In this document: positions 17,003 to 24,826 of the stretch, one piece after another
Numbering within the stretch: the stretch's first letter is position 1
Layout: every line of letters begins with the position of its first letter
NCBI GenBank assembly: GCA_021776825.1
Contig: JAJFFG010000038.1
Coordinates: 96,991 to 160,990, forward strand
From: Planctomycetota bacterium
GTDB taxonomy: Bacteria; Planctomycetota; JAJSAM01; JAJVHW01
Length of the DNA: 64,000 bases
Reading direction: 5' to 3'
The notes under the pieces: model-generated
What the model was told of the DNA's origin: nothing
The model's input: only the letters and a program-made list of their open reading frames with translations
Database searches by the model: none
Position numbers and translations under genes: made by a program

Positions 17003-17640
17003 GAGCCGGACGTGAGGGCGTAGACGCCCCACAGGTTGTTCAGCGCGTGAACTGCGACGGCCGACCAGACCGTTCCCGTTCGCTCGTAGACGAACGTGAA
17101 GCAGAGCGCCATCCAGATGTAGTTCGGCGTCGCCGGAAGATGCATGTGGATGGCCGCGAACAAGACCGCGGACACGAAGTACGCCAGCAGGCGCCACGAC
17201 CGCCCAGACGTCGCCCCGAGGATGCACACCGCGAACGCCGCCGCGATCCACGCGCCGGTTCGCAGGCCCTTGCGTGTCGAGAACGCCGGGGAGGGATCGT
17301 CGGCGAGCCAGCCCGCCTTTCGGAGCGCTACCAGCATGGCGACGACGACCACGAGCCCGGAGAAGAGGATCAACGGGAGGTACTGCATCGTCGTCGCGGT
17401 GAGTTCGGCAGCGTCGACCTCGCCGTCGGCCTGTGCCGCGGCGAAGATCCCGATCGCGGCGCCGGGGAGGCACTGCCCCAGGCAGAACCAGGTGATCACG
17501 GCGGCGAACGCGAGGACCACGCTGCCGAGCGGCGAGCGGACCCACGTGACGAACGGTCCCCTCGACCGAGGGAACCGATCAGGGTCCGTCGACGCACCGT
17601 CACCGAAGACATCGGCGATCCACGCCGGGTCGTCGCTCAC
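16999..17640 (-). CDS. CPBP/CAAX-protease-like membrane protein lacking the EExxxR motif
   Basis: 213 residues from a GTG start. About five membrane segments are visible (VVLAFAAVITWFCLGQCLP, YLPLILFSGLVVVVAMLVAL, GAWIAAAFAVCILGA, LLAYFVSAVLFAAIHMHL, YIWMALCFTFVYERTG). The last part matches CPBP proteases: LFAAIHMH for the FxxxH motif and AVAVHALNN for the HxxxN motif. The preceding EExxxR motif that supplies the catalytic glutamates is absent, and the segment where it belongs is short. Proteolysis is therefore doubtful. It is translationally coupled to the TrpF-like gene and starts 12 bases after the FG-GAP gene stop. Confidence 0.75.
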   Translation of the reverse strand: MSDDPAWIADVFGDGASTDPDRFPRSRGPFVTWVRSPLGSVVLAFAAVITWFCLGQCLPGAAIGIFAAAQADGEVDAAELTATTMQYLPLILFSGLVVVVAMLVALRKAGWLADDPSPAFSTRKGLRTGAWIAAAFAVCILGATSGRSWRLLAYFVSAVLFAAIHMHLPATPNYIWMALCFTFVYERTGTVWSAVAVHALNNLWGVYALTSGS

Positions 17641-17652
17641 GTTGGCGTGCCG

Positions 17653-20037
17653 CTACTCGGCGTCGGGCTTGAACTCTTCCAGCGCATCCACGGGCGGGAG
17701 CTGGAAGAAGTAGGCGCCGCCGCCCTCACGCTGTGTGTACGTGAGCACGAAGCCGAGTTCCGAGAACCCGCTGTTGAAGCCGAACTGATCCTCGCCGCGT
17801 GCATCCGTGGCGATGAGTTTCCACGTCTCGATCCACTCGCCGGCCTGGTCCCGCTCGAACTCGTAGCCGGCGCCGGCGCGCGTCGCCGCCTGGCTCTCGT
17901 TGCGAGCGGAGACGACCATTCGCGGACCGTCGAGCGCCACGGCGGAACCGAACAGGGCGCCTGGCGCGGCATCTTGCGGGATCAGCACGCTGTCGTGCTC
18001 CCAGAGGCCACTCGAGCGATCGAAGACGTGGACCTCACCGGAGCGGTCGGCGTTCGTCGTGCTGCCGACTGCCAGCGTGTCGCCCTGGAAGGCCATGGCG
18101 CGCAGCGAGCCGAGATAGCGCTCCGGACCGATGCCCGGGAACGCGAACGCCTGCCCCTCGACGAACGCGTCGCCGACCAGGTTGAACTCGATGATCCCGC
18201 CACCGTTGATCGCGAACGTGTCGAGACCCGCGGCCGCAACCATGAGGCGATCGCCGTCGAGCGCGATGTCGATGCCGAACAGGTCGCCGGACGAGGGCAC
18301 GGTCGGCAGGATGAACTGCGACTGATCCCAGTTGCCGTCGCCGTCGCGCGTGAACACGTACACGCCGCCACCGTCGAGGATGCCTGCGTCGTGCAAGTGG
18401 GCTCCGACCACGATCGTGTCGCCGCTGACGTCCACGGGCTCGCCGAAGCGCTCTGACGGACCGGCGCCGTCCAGTGCGAACATCCGTGCCTGCTGCACCC
18501 AACTCGTGCCGTCGAACTCGAACACATAGACCGACGTCAGGTCGGTGACGACGAGCCGGTTCCCGTCGATCGCGAGGTCGGTGCCGAACTCGCCGCCGAC
18601 GACCGGCGGCTCCGCGTCGATGCGGTGCGTCTTCCCCCAGAACTCGCCGTTGCGCTCGAACCCGTACACCGCGCCGGCGTCGGCGCCGCTGGTGTCCTCG
18701 CCCGGCGCGCCGATGACGCCGACCTCGCCGTCCATCGCGGCGGAGTAGCCGAACTCGTCGAGCGGGTCAGGGGTGTCGGCCGTCACGCGCGACTCGATGG
18801 GCGCCGGCTGGTTGCCGAACACCTGGAACGACGTGAAGTGACTGACCGGGAACGAGACGGTGCCGTCTGTGTCGTCGAACGTGTACGAGCCCGTATCGAT
18901 GACCGAGGTGGTGCCGTCCGACTCCTGCTGCACGATCGTGATCGAGTCGGCGCTGCCGCCCAGACCGACCAGGTCGAGCGGGACCGAGACGGTCGCGTCG
19001 CCAGAGAACGCCAGGCCATCGGGACCGAAGAACGTCGCCTCGCTCCGCGCTTCGAGATCCGGGTCCGGCGAGGGAACGCTCGTCCCCTCTCCGATGACGA
19101 CAGCGGTTGGAACCGGCAGCCCGCCGGGGGGCACGTTGATGCCGGAGCCGATCACAGAGCCGACACCTTCGTCATCGGCGATGAACGTGCCGCCCTCGGG
19201 GCCGATGACCGCGGCCTGCAGCCCCTCCTTCGCGAGGAACTGGGTCAGACCGAGGGCCTCGTCGGTGAGGACGATCTTCGCCTTCGGGAGCTTCGGCGCC
19301 TTGACCTTCACGCTGCTCGCGGCGGCGCCGCCGTTGCCGGTCAGGTCCTCGACGACGAAGCGGTAGTCACCGGTCGCGTCCAGGCGGATGTTCGGAACCT
19401 TGTGCGAGGTCGCGGTCGGGCTCTCGCCGGGGCCGAACTCACGGACGACCTCGCCATCCGGACCGAGAACGCGCAGCAGGCGGGGCAGCGTCGCCGCGCC
19501 CTTGCCGCGCTTCGTGAGGAAACTCGCCACCGCGCCGCGATCCGCGGCGAACGGCACCTCGCGCGTGCCACCGGCCGGAACGTCGCCGGAGTCGGCGCGC
19601 TTCTTCGGCGTCTTCCACTTGAGCTTGAGCTGGTAGAGGCCGGCATTGACGCCGTCTCCGCGCACCTCGATGCGGTACGTGGCGGAGGCGGGAACGATCC
19701 ACTTCTTGAGCACGGCACCCGCACCGCGGACGGTCGGGGTCGCGACGACGTTCTCGTCCGCATCGGTGACGCGGAACGTCGAGGCCGGCGTCTTTCCGCC
19801 CTTGAGCTTCTTGCCCTTCACGGAGACCGAGAACGCCGCGCCCTCCGGGATGAACACCGAGTACGTCTCGATCTCGTCGGCTGGATCGAACTGACCGAAG
19901 ACCTGGGCGTTGTTGCGGAGATCCGCGCTGATGTCGGCGACCGCGGACGTCGACACACCCATCCCGATCAGGACCAGCGCAGAGATGGAGATCAGACGCC
20001 TAGAGAGACGTCGTCCATGTCGGGGTGGAGAACCCAT
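17653..20037 (-). CDS. Exported PPC/ZU5/FG-GAP beta-propeller protein, copy 1
   Basis: 794 residues, ATG preceded by GGGAAGG. Signal peptide to about residue 35 (LISISALVLIGMGVSTSAVA). Two PPC-like beta domains follow (ETYSVFIPEGAAFSVSVKGK and REVPFAADRGAVASFLTKRG), then a ZU5-like region with IGPEGGTFIADDEGVGSVIG and VSHFTSFQVFG at its end. A C-terminal seven-bladed-type FG-GAP propeller is marked by repeated FG/GD-V-VVGA units such as DEFGYSAAMDGEVGVIGAPG and ERFGEPVDVSGDTIVVGAHL. It ends with GGGAYFFQLPPVD. It is likely secreted or surface exposed, binding carbohydrate or protein. It is a tandem paralogue of the next gene, with the same domain order throughout. Confidence 0.85.
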   Translation of the reverse strand: MGSPPRHGRRLSRRLISISALVLIGMGVSTSAVADISADLRNNAQVFGQFDPADEIETYSVFIPEGAAFSVSVKGKKLKGGKTPASTFRVTDADENVVATPTVRGAGAVLKKWIVPASATYRIEVRGDGVNAGLYQLKLKWKTPKKRADSGDVPAGGTREVPFAADRGAVASFLTKRGKGAATLPRLLRVLGPDGEVVREFGPGESPTATSHKVPNIRLDATGDYRFVVEDLTGNGGAAASSVKVKAPKLPKAKIVLTDEALGLTQFLAKEGLQAAVIGPEGGTFIADDEGVGSVIGSGINVPPGGLPVPTAVVIGEGTSVPSPDPDLEARSEATFFGPDGLAFSGDATVSVPLDLVGLGGSADSITIVQQESDGTTSVIDTGSYTFDDTDGTVSFPVSHFTSFQVFGNQPAPIESRVTADTPDPLDEFGYSAAMDGEVGVIGAPGEDTSGADAGAVYGFERNGEFWGKTHRIDAEPPVVGGEFGTDLAIDGNRLVVTDLTSVYVFEFDGTSWVQQARMFALDGAGPSERFGEPVDVSGDTIVVGAHLHDAGILDGGGVYVFTRDGDGNWDQSQFILPTVPSSGDLFGIDIALDGDRLMVAAAGLDTFAINGGGIIEFNLVGDAFVEGQAFAFPGIGPERYLGSLRAMAFQGDTLAVGSTTNADRSGEVHVFDRSSGLWEHDSVLIPQDAAPGALFGSAVALDGPRMVVSARNESQAATRAGAGYEFERDQAGEWIETWKLIATDARGEDQFGFNSGFSELGFVLTYTQREGGGAYFFQLPPVDALEEFKPDAE

Positions 20038-20208
20038 TTTCGCAGCCTTCCCATCGGACCCGCAGCCCCTCCGTGGATCGGAGGACCGAGGAATCCAAGC
20101 ACACTCGCACCCCGATACTAGCGCGTGCGGAGTCAGGGCACAACGCGGGCCGGAGCGGAGCCACCTAAGTGACGCATGGGAAGCGAGATACGCAGTCTGC
20201 CGAGCGCG

Positions 20209-22530
20209 CTACTCGGGCTGTGGAACCGGCGGGAGCTGGAAGAAGTAGCCCGCCCCACCGGCGCGGACGTTGCTGCCGACGAGCGAGCCGCGGCCCGAGA
20301 TCGCCACGTCGATGCCGATCTGGTCGTCTCCGATGCCGTCGGTGGCCCCGAACTTACGCACCTGGATGAACGCGGTGTTCACCAGCGCGAACTCGTACGC
20401 GGCGCCGGCGTTGCTGGCGTTCTCGTCGTCATTGCGCGCCGCGATCACGATCCCCTCGCCGTCGATGTCGACCGAGGAACCGAACAGGTCACCGACGTCG
20501 TTGTCCAGCGCGGTCAGCTTTTGCGACTGCGTCCACGTCGTACCGCTGCGATCGAAGACGAACACCGCGCCGGCCTGGGTCGCATCGCCGTACCAGCCGA
20601 CCGCGACGCGGTCCCCACTCAGGCCGAGCGTGTTGCGTCGACCGAAGTCGGTCCCGACGGCAACCTCGTCCATGACGAACGCATCGCTCTGCACGAAGTC
20701 GCTGGTCGCGTTCGCACGCTCGAAGGCGTAGATCGAGCCGCCGTTGATCGCGAACTGATCCGCCCCGGGAGCCGAGACGACAAGCGTGTCGTTCTCCACC
20801 TCGAACGCGGTGCCGAACAGGTCACCGGACGCGAGGTTCGGGGCGACGATGATCTGCGACTGGCTCCAGTTCCCACCGGTGCGCGTGAACACGAACACCG
20901 CGCCCGCGTCGAGCGAGCCACCGTCGTGGAGCAGGGCGCCCGCGACGACCGTGTCACCGTGCACCGCGACACCCTGGCCGAACGTCTCGTTGGCGCCGGT
21001 GCCGTCGTCGGGGCCGAACGCCTGGTCCTCGGCCCACGTCGAGCCGTCGTACTCGAACGTGAACACGCCGGTCTGCGTCGTCGCCGCGATCGTGCTCCCC
21101 GAGATCGCCACGGCCTGGCCGAACCGATCGCCGTTGATGACCGTCGAGCCGACGAGTCGCTGGCGGAACTCCCAGAGCTCGCCGTTGCGCTCGTACATGT
21201 AGATCGCACCGGAATTGACCAGCTCACCCGGGGCGCCGACGACCGCGAGGTCGCCATCGACATCGACCGACAGACCGAAGTCGTCGGAGAAGTTCTGCGA
21301 GCCGACCATCTTCGTCTCGACGGCATCCGGCGGCGCACCGAAGACCTGGAACGTCGTGAAGTGACTGACGGGGAACTTCACGTTGCCCTCGTCGTCGAAC
21401 GTGTAGGTGCTCGAGTCGAGCACCGACGTCGTGCCGTCCGACTCCTTCTGAACCACGACGATGCTCCCGGTATCACCGCCGAGACCGGACAGATTGACCG
21501 GCACCGAGACCTCGGCCGGCTGCGAGAACGACAGACCATCGGGACCGAAGAACACGGAGTTGCTGCGACCGTCGAAGTCCCCGTCCGGCGGAGTGATGTC
21601 GCGTCCCTCTCCGATGACGACTGCGGTCGGCGAGGGCAGCGCACCCTGCGGCACGTTCAGACCAGTGCCGATGACGTCGCCGACGTCAGGCGAGTCGGCG
21701 ATGAACTCGCCGCCCTGCGGACCGAGCACCGCGGCCTGGAGCCCGTCCTCTGCTCGGAAGTTCGAGAGACCCAGCGCGGCGTCGGTCAGTTCGAGCTTCG
21801 ACTTGCGCAGCTTCGGCGCCTTGACCGAGACGCTCGTGGTGGCTTCGCCTCCGGCGCCAGTCACGTCGTTGATGACCAGGGTGAAGTCACCGGTCTGGTC
21901 AGCGATGATGCTCTTGAACTTGTGCGACGTCGCCGTCGGACTCGGGTTGGCGGCGAAGTCGTGAACGACGTTGCCGTTGGAGTCCTCGACCCGCACGAGG
22001 CGCGGCAGGGTGGCCGCACGCTTCGCGCGCTTCGTCTGGAAGCTGACGACCGCTCCGCGATCGGCGGAGAACACGATCTCGCGCTCTCCGGCGGCCGGGA
22101 TGGCGCCCGCGTCGCCCTTCTTCTTCGCGCTCTTCCACTTCGCCTTGAACGAGTAGCGACCCGCCGTGCCGTTGCCGATGAGCTCGAGGCGGTAGACGCC
22201 GGTCGTCGGAGCGATGAACTTCTTCAGCTTCGCGCCGGAGCCCTTCGCGGTGGCGGCGATGATCTGATTGTCGCCCTCGTCGAGAACGCGGAACGTGACG
22301 GCGGGCGTGTCCTGGCCCTTTGTCTTCAGACCCTTTGTCGACGCACTCAGCGACGCGCCGGCGGGCAGGAAGACGGCGTACGTCTCCACCTCGTCCGCGG
22401 GCTCGAGTTCGCCGACAACCTGGATGTTGTTCGGGATGTCGACCTCGATATCGGCTGCAGCGACTGTCGCCAGTCCACACACCACGAACACCACGGCCGT
22501 GCCGCGCACGAATCGTCCGACTGACGTCAT
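20209..22530 (-). CDS. Exported PPC/ZU5/FG-GAP beta-propeller protein, copy 2
   Basis: 773 residues from the ATG at 22530, which has GAGGAG seven bases upstream and begins a clear signal peptide (FVRGTAVVFVVCGLATVAAA); the longer frame upstream has no signal. Domain order matches the neighbouring copy: PPC-like domains (ETYAVFLPAGASLSASTKG; REIVFSADRGAVVSFQTKRA), ZU5-like region (LGPQGGEFIADSPDVGDVIG ... VSHFTTFQVFG) and an FG-GAP propeller (DDFGLSVDVDGDLAVVGAPG, DRFGQAVAISGSTIAATT, ETFGQGVAVHGDTVVAGALL). It ends GGAGYFFQLPPVPQ. A recent or selected tandem duplication; 171 bases separate it from copy 1. Probable surface protein of unknown ligand. Confidence 0.85.
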   Translation of the reverse strand: MTSVGRFVRGTAVVFVVCGLATVAAADIEVDIPNNIQVVGELEPADEVETYAVFLPAGASLSASTKGLKTKGQDTPAVTFRVLDEGDNQIIAATAKGSGAKLKKFIAPTTGVYRLELIGNGTAGRYSFKAKWKSAKKKGDAGAIPAAGEREIVFSADRGAVVSFQTKRAKRAATLPRLVRVEDSNGNVVHDFAANPSPTATSHKFKSIIADQTGDFTLVINDVTGAGGEATTSVSVKAPKLRKSKLELTDAALGLSNFRAEDGLQAAVLGPQGGEFIADSPDVGDVIGTGLNVPQGALPSPTAVVIGEGRDITPPDGDFDGRSNSVFFGPDGLSFSQPAEVSVPVNLSGLGGDTGSIVVVQKESDGTTSVLDSSTYTFDDEGNVKFPVSHFTTFQVFGAPPDAVETKMVGSQNFSDDFGLSVDVDGDLAVVGAPGELVNSGAIYMYERNGELWEFRQRLVGSTVINGDRFGQAVAISGSTIAATTQTGVFTFEYDGSTWAEDQAFGPDDGTGANETFGQGVAVHGDTVVAGALLHDGGSLDAGAVFVFTRTGGNWSQSQIIVAPNLASGDLFGTAFEVENDTLVVSAPGADQFAINGGSIYAFERANATSDFVQSDAFVMDEVAVGTDFGRRNTLGLSGDRVAVGWYGDATQAGAVFVFDRSGTTWTQSQKLTALDNDVGDLFGSSVDIDGEGIVIAARNDDENASNAGAAYEFALVNTAFIQVRKFGATDGIGDDQIGIDVAISGRGSLVGSNVRAGGAGYFFQLPPVPQPE

Positions 22531-22681
22531 TCCCTGCTCCTCGCCTTGGGCACGGCGACCCCGACGATGGTCGGAACCCTGTGGTCGCTGGCCTGGAATG
22601 AGACTAGCGGCTCTCATGGCAGCCCGCTAGCCCCCCCGGGTGTATGGGCGCCGAAGGCGTGCGCGTGTGCCGCGCGCGTCG

Positions 22682-24310
22682 TTACTGATCGGAGAACGCC
22701 AACTCGACAGTCTGTCCACTCTGGACCTCCGCAGTGGCACGCGCGACGTCGTCGCCGTCATCGAGCTCGACGACGTAGCGACCCGCCTCGAGCGGCCCGA
22801 CGGTCCAGAAGTTCCCGGCATCGTCGAACCCATGCGCGAAGTGAGGTTCCGTGATCGCGTCTCCGTGAACGAGGCGCTCCGGACGCTCCTCGCTGCGAAC
22901 GCGGATGAATCCGCCGCGCCGCAGCGTCACGATACGCTCGACCGTCGCGCCCCGTTCGACATCGATCTCGAGGCGCTGCGGGAGCCACGGCACGTCGACG
23001 TCCCCGCCCATCGGATTGGAACCGACGGACAGAACGGTGCGGCCGGACGAGACCTCGAGCTCGGTGCGACCGTCGACCAGACCCTCGGTCGTGGAGCTCC
23101 AACTCCCGTCTCGATGCCGCGTGACCGCCATCCGCGTCGGCACCGAGCCGTCGTCGCCGCGGATGAACAGGACGATCGTCGCCACGTCGTCCGGGTCCGG
23201 CTCCAGTTCGAACCGGAGCGTGCGCCGCAGCGGCCCCTCGTCGGCGTCGGTCGAGACGACCGCGCTGTCTGCGTAGCCACGCGCACGGACCAACAGGCGC
23301 GAGACGCCGGGGTGGTAGAGACGAATATCACCGAACGGCTTCGCCTCCGGCTGCTCCTTGCTCCGGTCGATGCGCGAGCCGGACGTGAACCGCAGCTGCT
23401 CCTTGTCGTCCCGGACCTCGAACACCTGGATCTCGTCGGCCGCAACGGCGCGCCCGGTCGACGCGTCGACGATCAGCACCTGCACGCTCACGATGCGTCG
23501 CAGAACGATGCGCGCCGTGTCGTGCCCGGTGAGCGGGTGAACCGACGCGCCCGATCCGGTGACCCACGGGTCCGGCGGCTGCGCCTTGACGGTCGCCCGC
23601 ACTCCGGCCTCGCACCCGGAGAACAGGAAGCGACCGTCGACGTCCGTCTGCGCGACCTGAGTCGGCAGCCACACGTCGAGGTCATCGCGAAGGCGCGCTG
23701 CGGAGTACACGACCTGCACACCGCCGGCAGGTGTGCGACCGTCGAACTGCATGACGACACCACCGAGCGTGACGCCCGAGTCGAGCCGCACGGAACGCTC
23801 GTCCATCCCCTCGGTGAACGTCTCGACCTCGCCGATCCACTGTACGTAGCCGGGCTTGTAGATGACGAGTCGCGCACGCATGGGCGGCGGGAATGGCAGC
23901 GTCGCCCAGCCGTCCGCCGCCGCGCCAGCGCTGTCCAGGTCCTCGGCCTCCGGCGCGTGCAGCCGAACCCACGCGCCGACCACCGGCTGATCCGACGCGT
24001 CGAGCACGCGCACGCGGAGCTGGGCGCCGAGGTCCGGCAGCGCATCTTCCTCGTCCGGCTCGTCGGGTTGATCCGGCTCGCCACTCGCCGTGGACTCGCC
24101 TGCGACCGCGCTTGACGGCGATGGCTCCGGCGCGGTGTCGACGCGCAGCCGGCGTCGCGTAGCCGGCTCAGGATCATCCGAGTCCACGTCCGCGGCGTCC
24201 GGCACCGGCCGCGGGTCGGCGACCCGCGACGCCTCGTCGTCGCACGCGCGCAACGAGACGACGCACGCAGCGATCAACAGCAACACGGTGCAGAAGACGA
24301 TGCGGCGCAC
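22682..24310 (-). CDS. Probable lipoprotein with carboxypeptidase-regulatory-like domains
   Basis: 542 residues from the GTG at 24310, chosen because it begins RRIVFCTVLLLIAACVV, a signal with a plausible lipobox (IAAC); an in-frame ATG at 24379 would add 23 residues. An acidic Asp/Glu/Pro-rich linker follows, then beta-sandwich repeats of the regulatory-like type (LRVRVLDASDQPVVGAWVRL, VSVQVLIVDASTGRAVAADE) with TDVDGRFLFSGCE turns. The C-terminal half carries further beta domains ending VARATAEVQSGQTVELAF. It resembles the protein at 5451-7832 in architecture. No enzymatic motif. It diverges from the cupin gene. Confidence 0.7.
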   Translation of the reverse strand: MRRIVFCTVLLLIAACVVSLRACDDEASRVADPRPVPDAADVDSDDPEPATRRRLRVDTAPEPSPSSAVAGESTASGEPDQPDEPDEEDALPDLGAQLRVRVLDASDQPVVGAWVRLHAPEAEDLDSAGAAADGWATLPFPPPMRARLVIYKPGYVQWIGEVETFTEGMDERSVRLDSGVTLGGVVMQFDGRTPAGGVQVVYSAARLRDDLDVWLPTQVAQTDVDGRFLFSGCEAGVRATVKAQPPDPWVTGSGASVHPLTGHDTARIVLRRIVSVQVLIVDASTGRAVAADEIQVFEVRDDKEQLRFTSGSRIDRSKEQPEAKPFGDIRLYHPGVSRLLVRARGYADSAVVSTDADEGPLRRTLRFELEPDPDDVATIVLFIRGDDGSVPTRMAVTRHRDGSWSSTTEGLVDGRTELEVSSGRTVLSVGSNPMGGDVDVPWLPQRLEIDVERGATVERIVTLRRGGFIRVRSEERPERLVHGDAITEPHFAHGFDDAGNFWTVGPLEAGRYVVELDDGDDVARATAEVQSGQTVELAFSDQ

Positions 24311-24440
24311 ACCGCGAACATACCTGCTTCGGGCCGTCGCGGCCTCCCGCGCGTTCCTCGCCGTAGCATGCGGCGTCATCACGTCCCGATGGCGAATCCC
24401 GACCCGTGTGCGACGATCTCCGAACCCAGGAGGACCGGAC

Positions 24441-24812
24441 ATGCCGCCACCGATGATCAGCCTTGCGAACAAGCTCGCGAGCTTCGACGAGACGTGGGTG
24501 CCGAAGGTCGCCGCCGAGCTGAACGGCCAGTACGTGAAGGTGGCGAAGTTCCTCGGCGAGTACGTCTGGCATCACCACGATCACGAGGACGAGGCGTTCC
24601 TCGTCGTGTCCGGCACGCTGCGGATCCTCTTCGAGGACGGCGAGGTCGTGCTCGGTCCGGGCGAGCTCTGCGTGATCCCGCGCGGCGTCGAGCACAAGCC
24701 CGTCGCTGACGAACTCGTCGAGTGTGTTCTCTTCGAGCCGGCGACGACGCGGAACACCGGCCAGGTCGACCACGGCTACACGATCGAGCCGGACGACCTC
24801 GAACGCGTCTGA
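24441..24812 (+). CDS. Single-domain cupin
   Basis: 123 residues. The start is fixed by AGGAGG seven bases before the ATG. The cupin metal-binding motif 1 is WHHHDHEDEAFLVVSG (two His plus Glu), and motif 2 is LCVIPRGVEHKPVAD (His). The fold is a single beta barrel, likely binding a divalent metal in the cytoplasm. Such small cupins include isomerases, dioxygenases and ligand sensors; the sequence does not say which. It sits alone between two oppositely directed secreted-protein genes. Confidence 0.88.
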   Translation: MPPPMISLANKLASFDETWVPKVAAELNGQYVKVAKFLGEYVWHHHDHEDEAFLVVSGTLRILFEDGEVVLGPGELCVIPRGVEHKPVADELVECVLFEPATTRNTGQVDHGYTIEPDDLERV

Positions 24813-24826
24813 CCGGTCTCCATCGT

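Noticed and set aside
20176..22524. A 782-residue open frame on the plus strand across the second FG-GAP gene
   Set aside because: It is antisense to a protein with clear domains, is rich in Arg, Asp and His as expected for a GC-rich shadow frame, and has no ribosome site.
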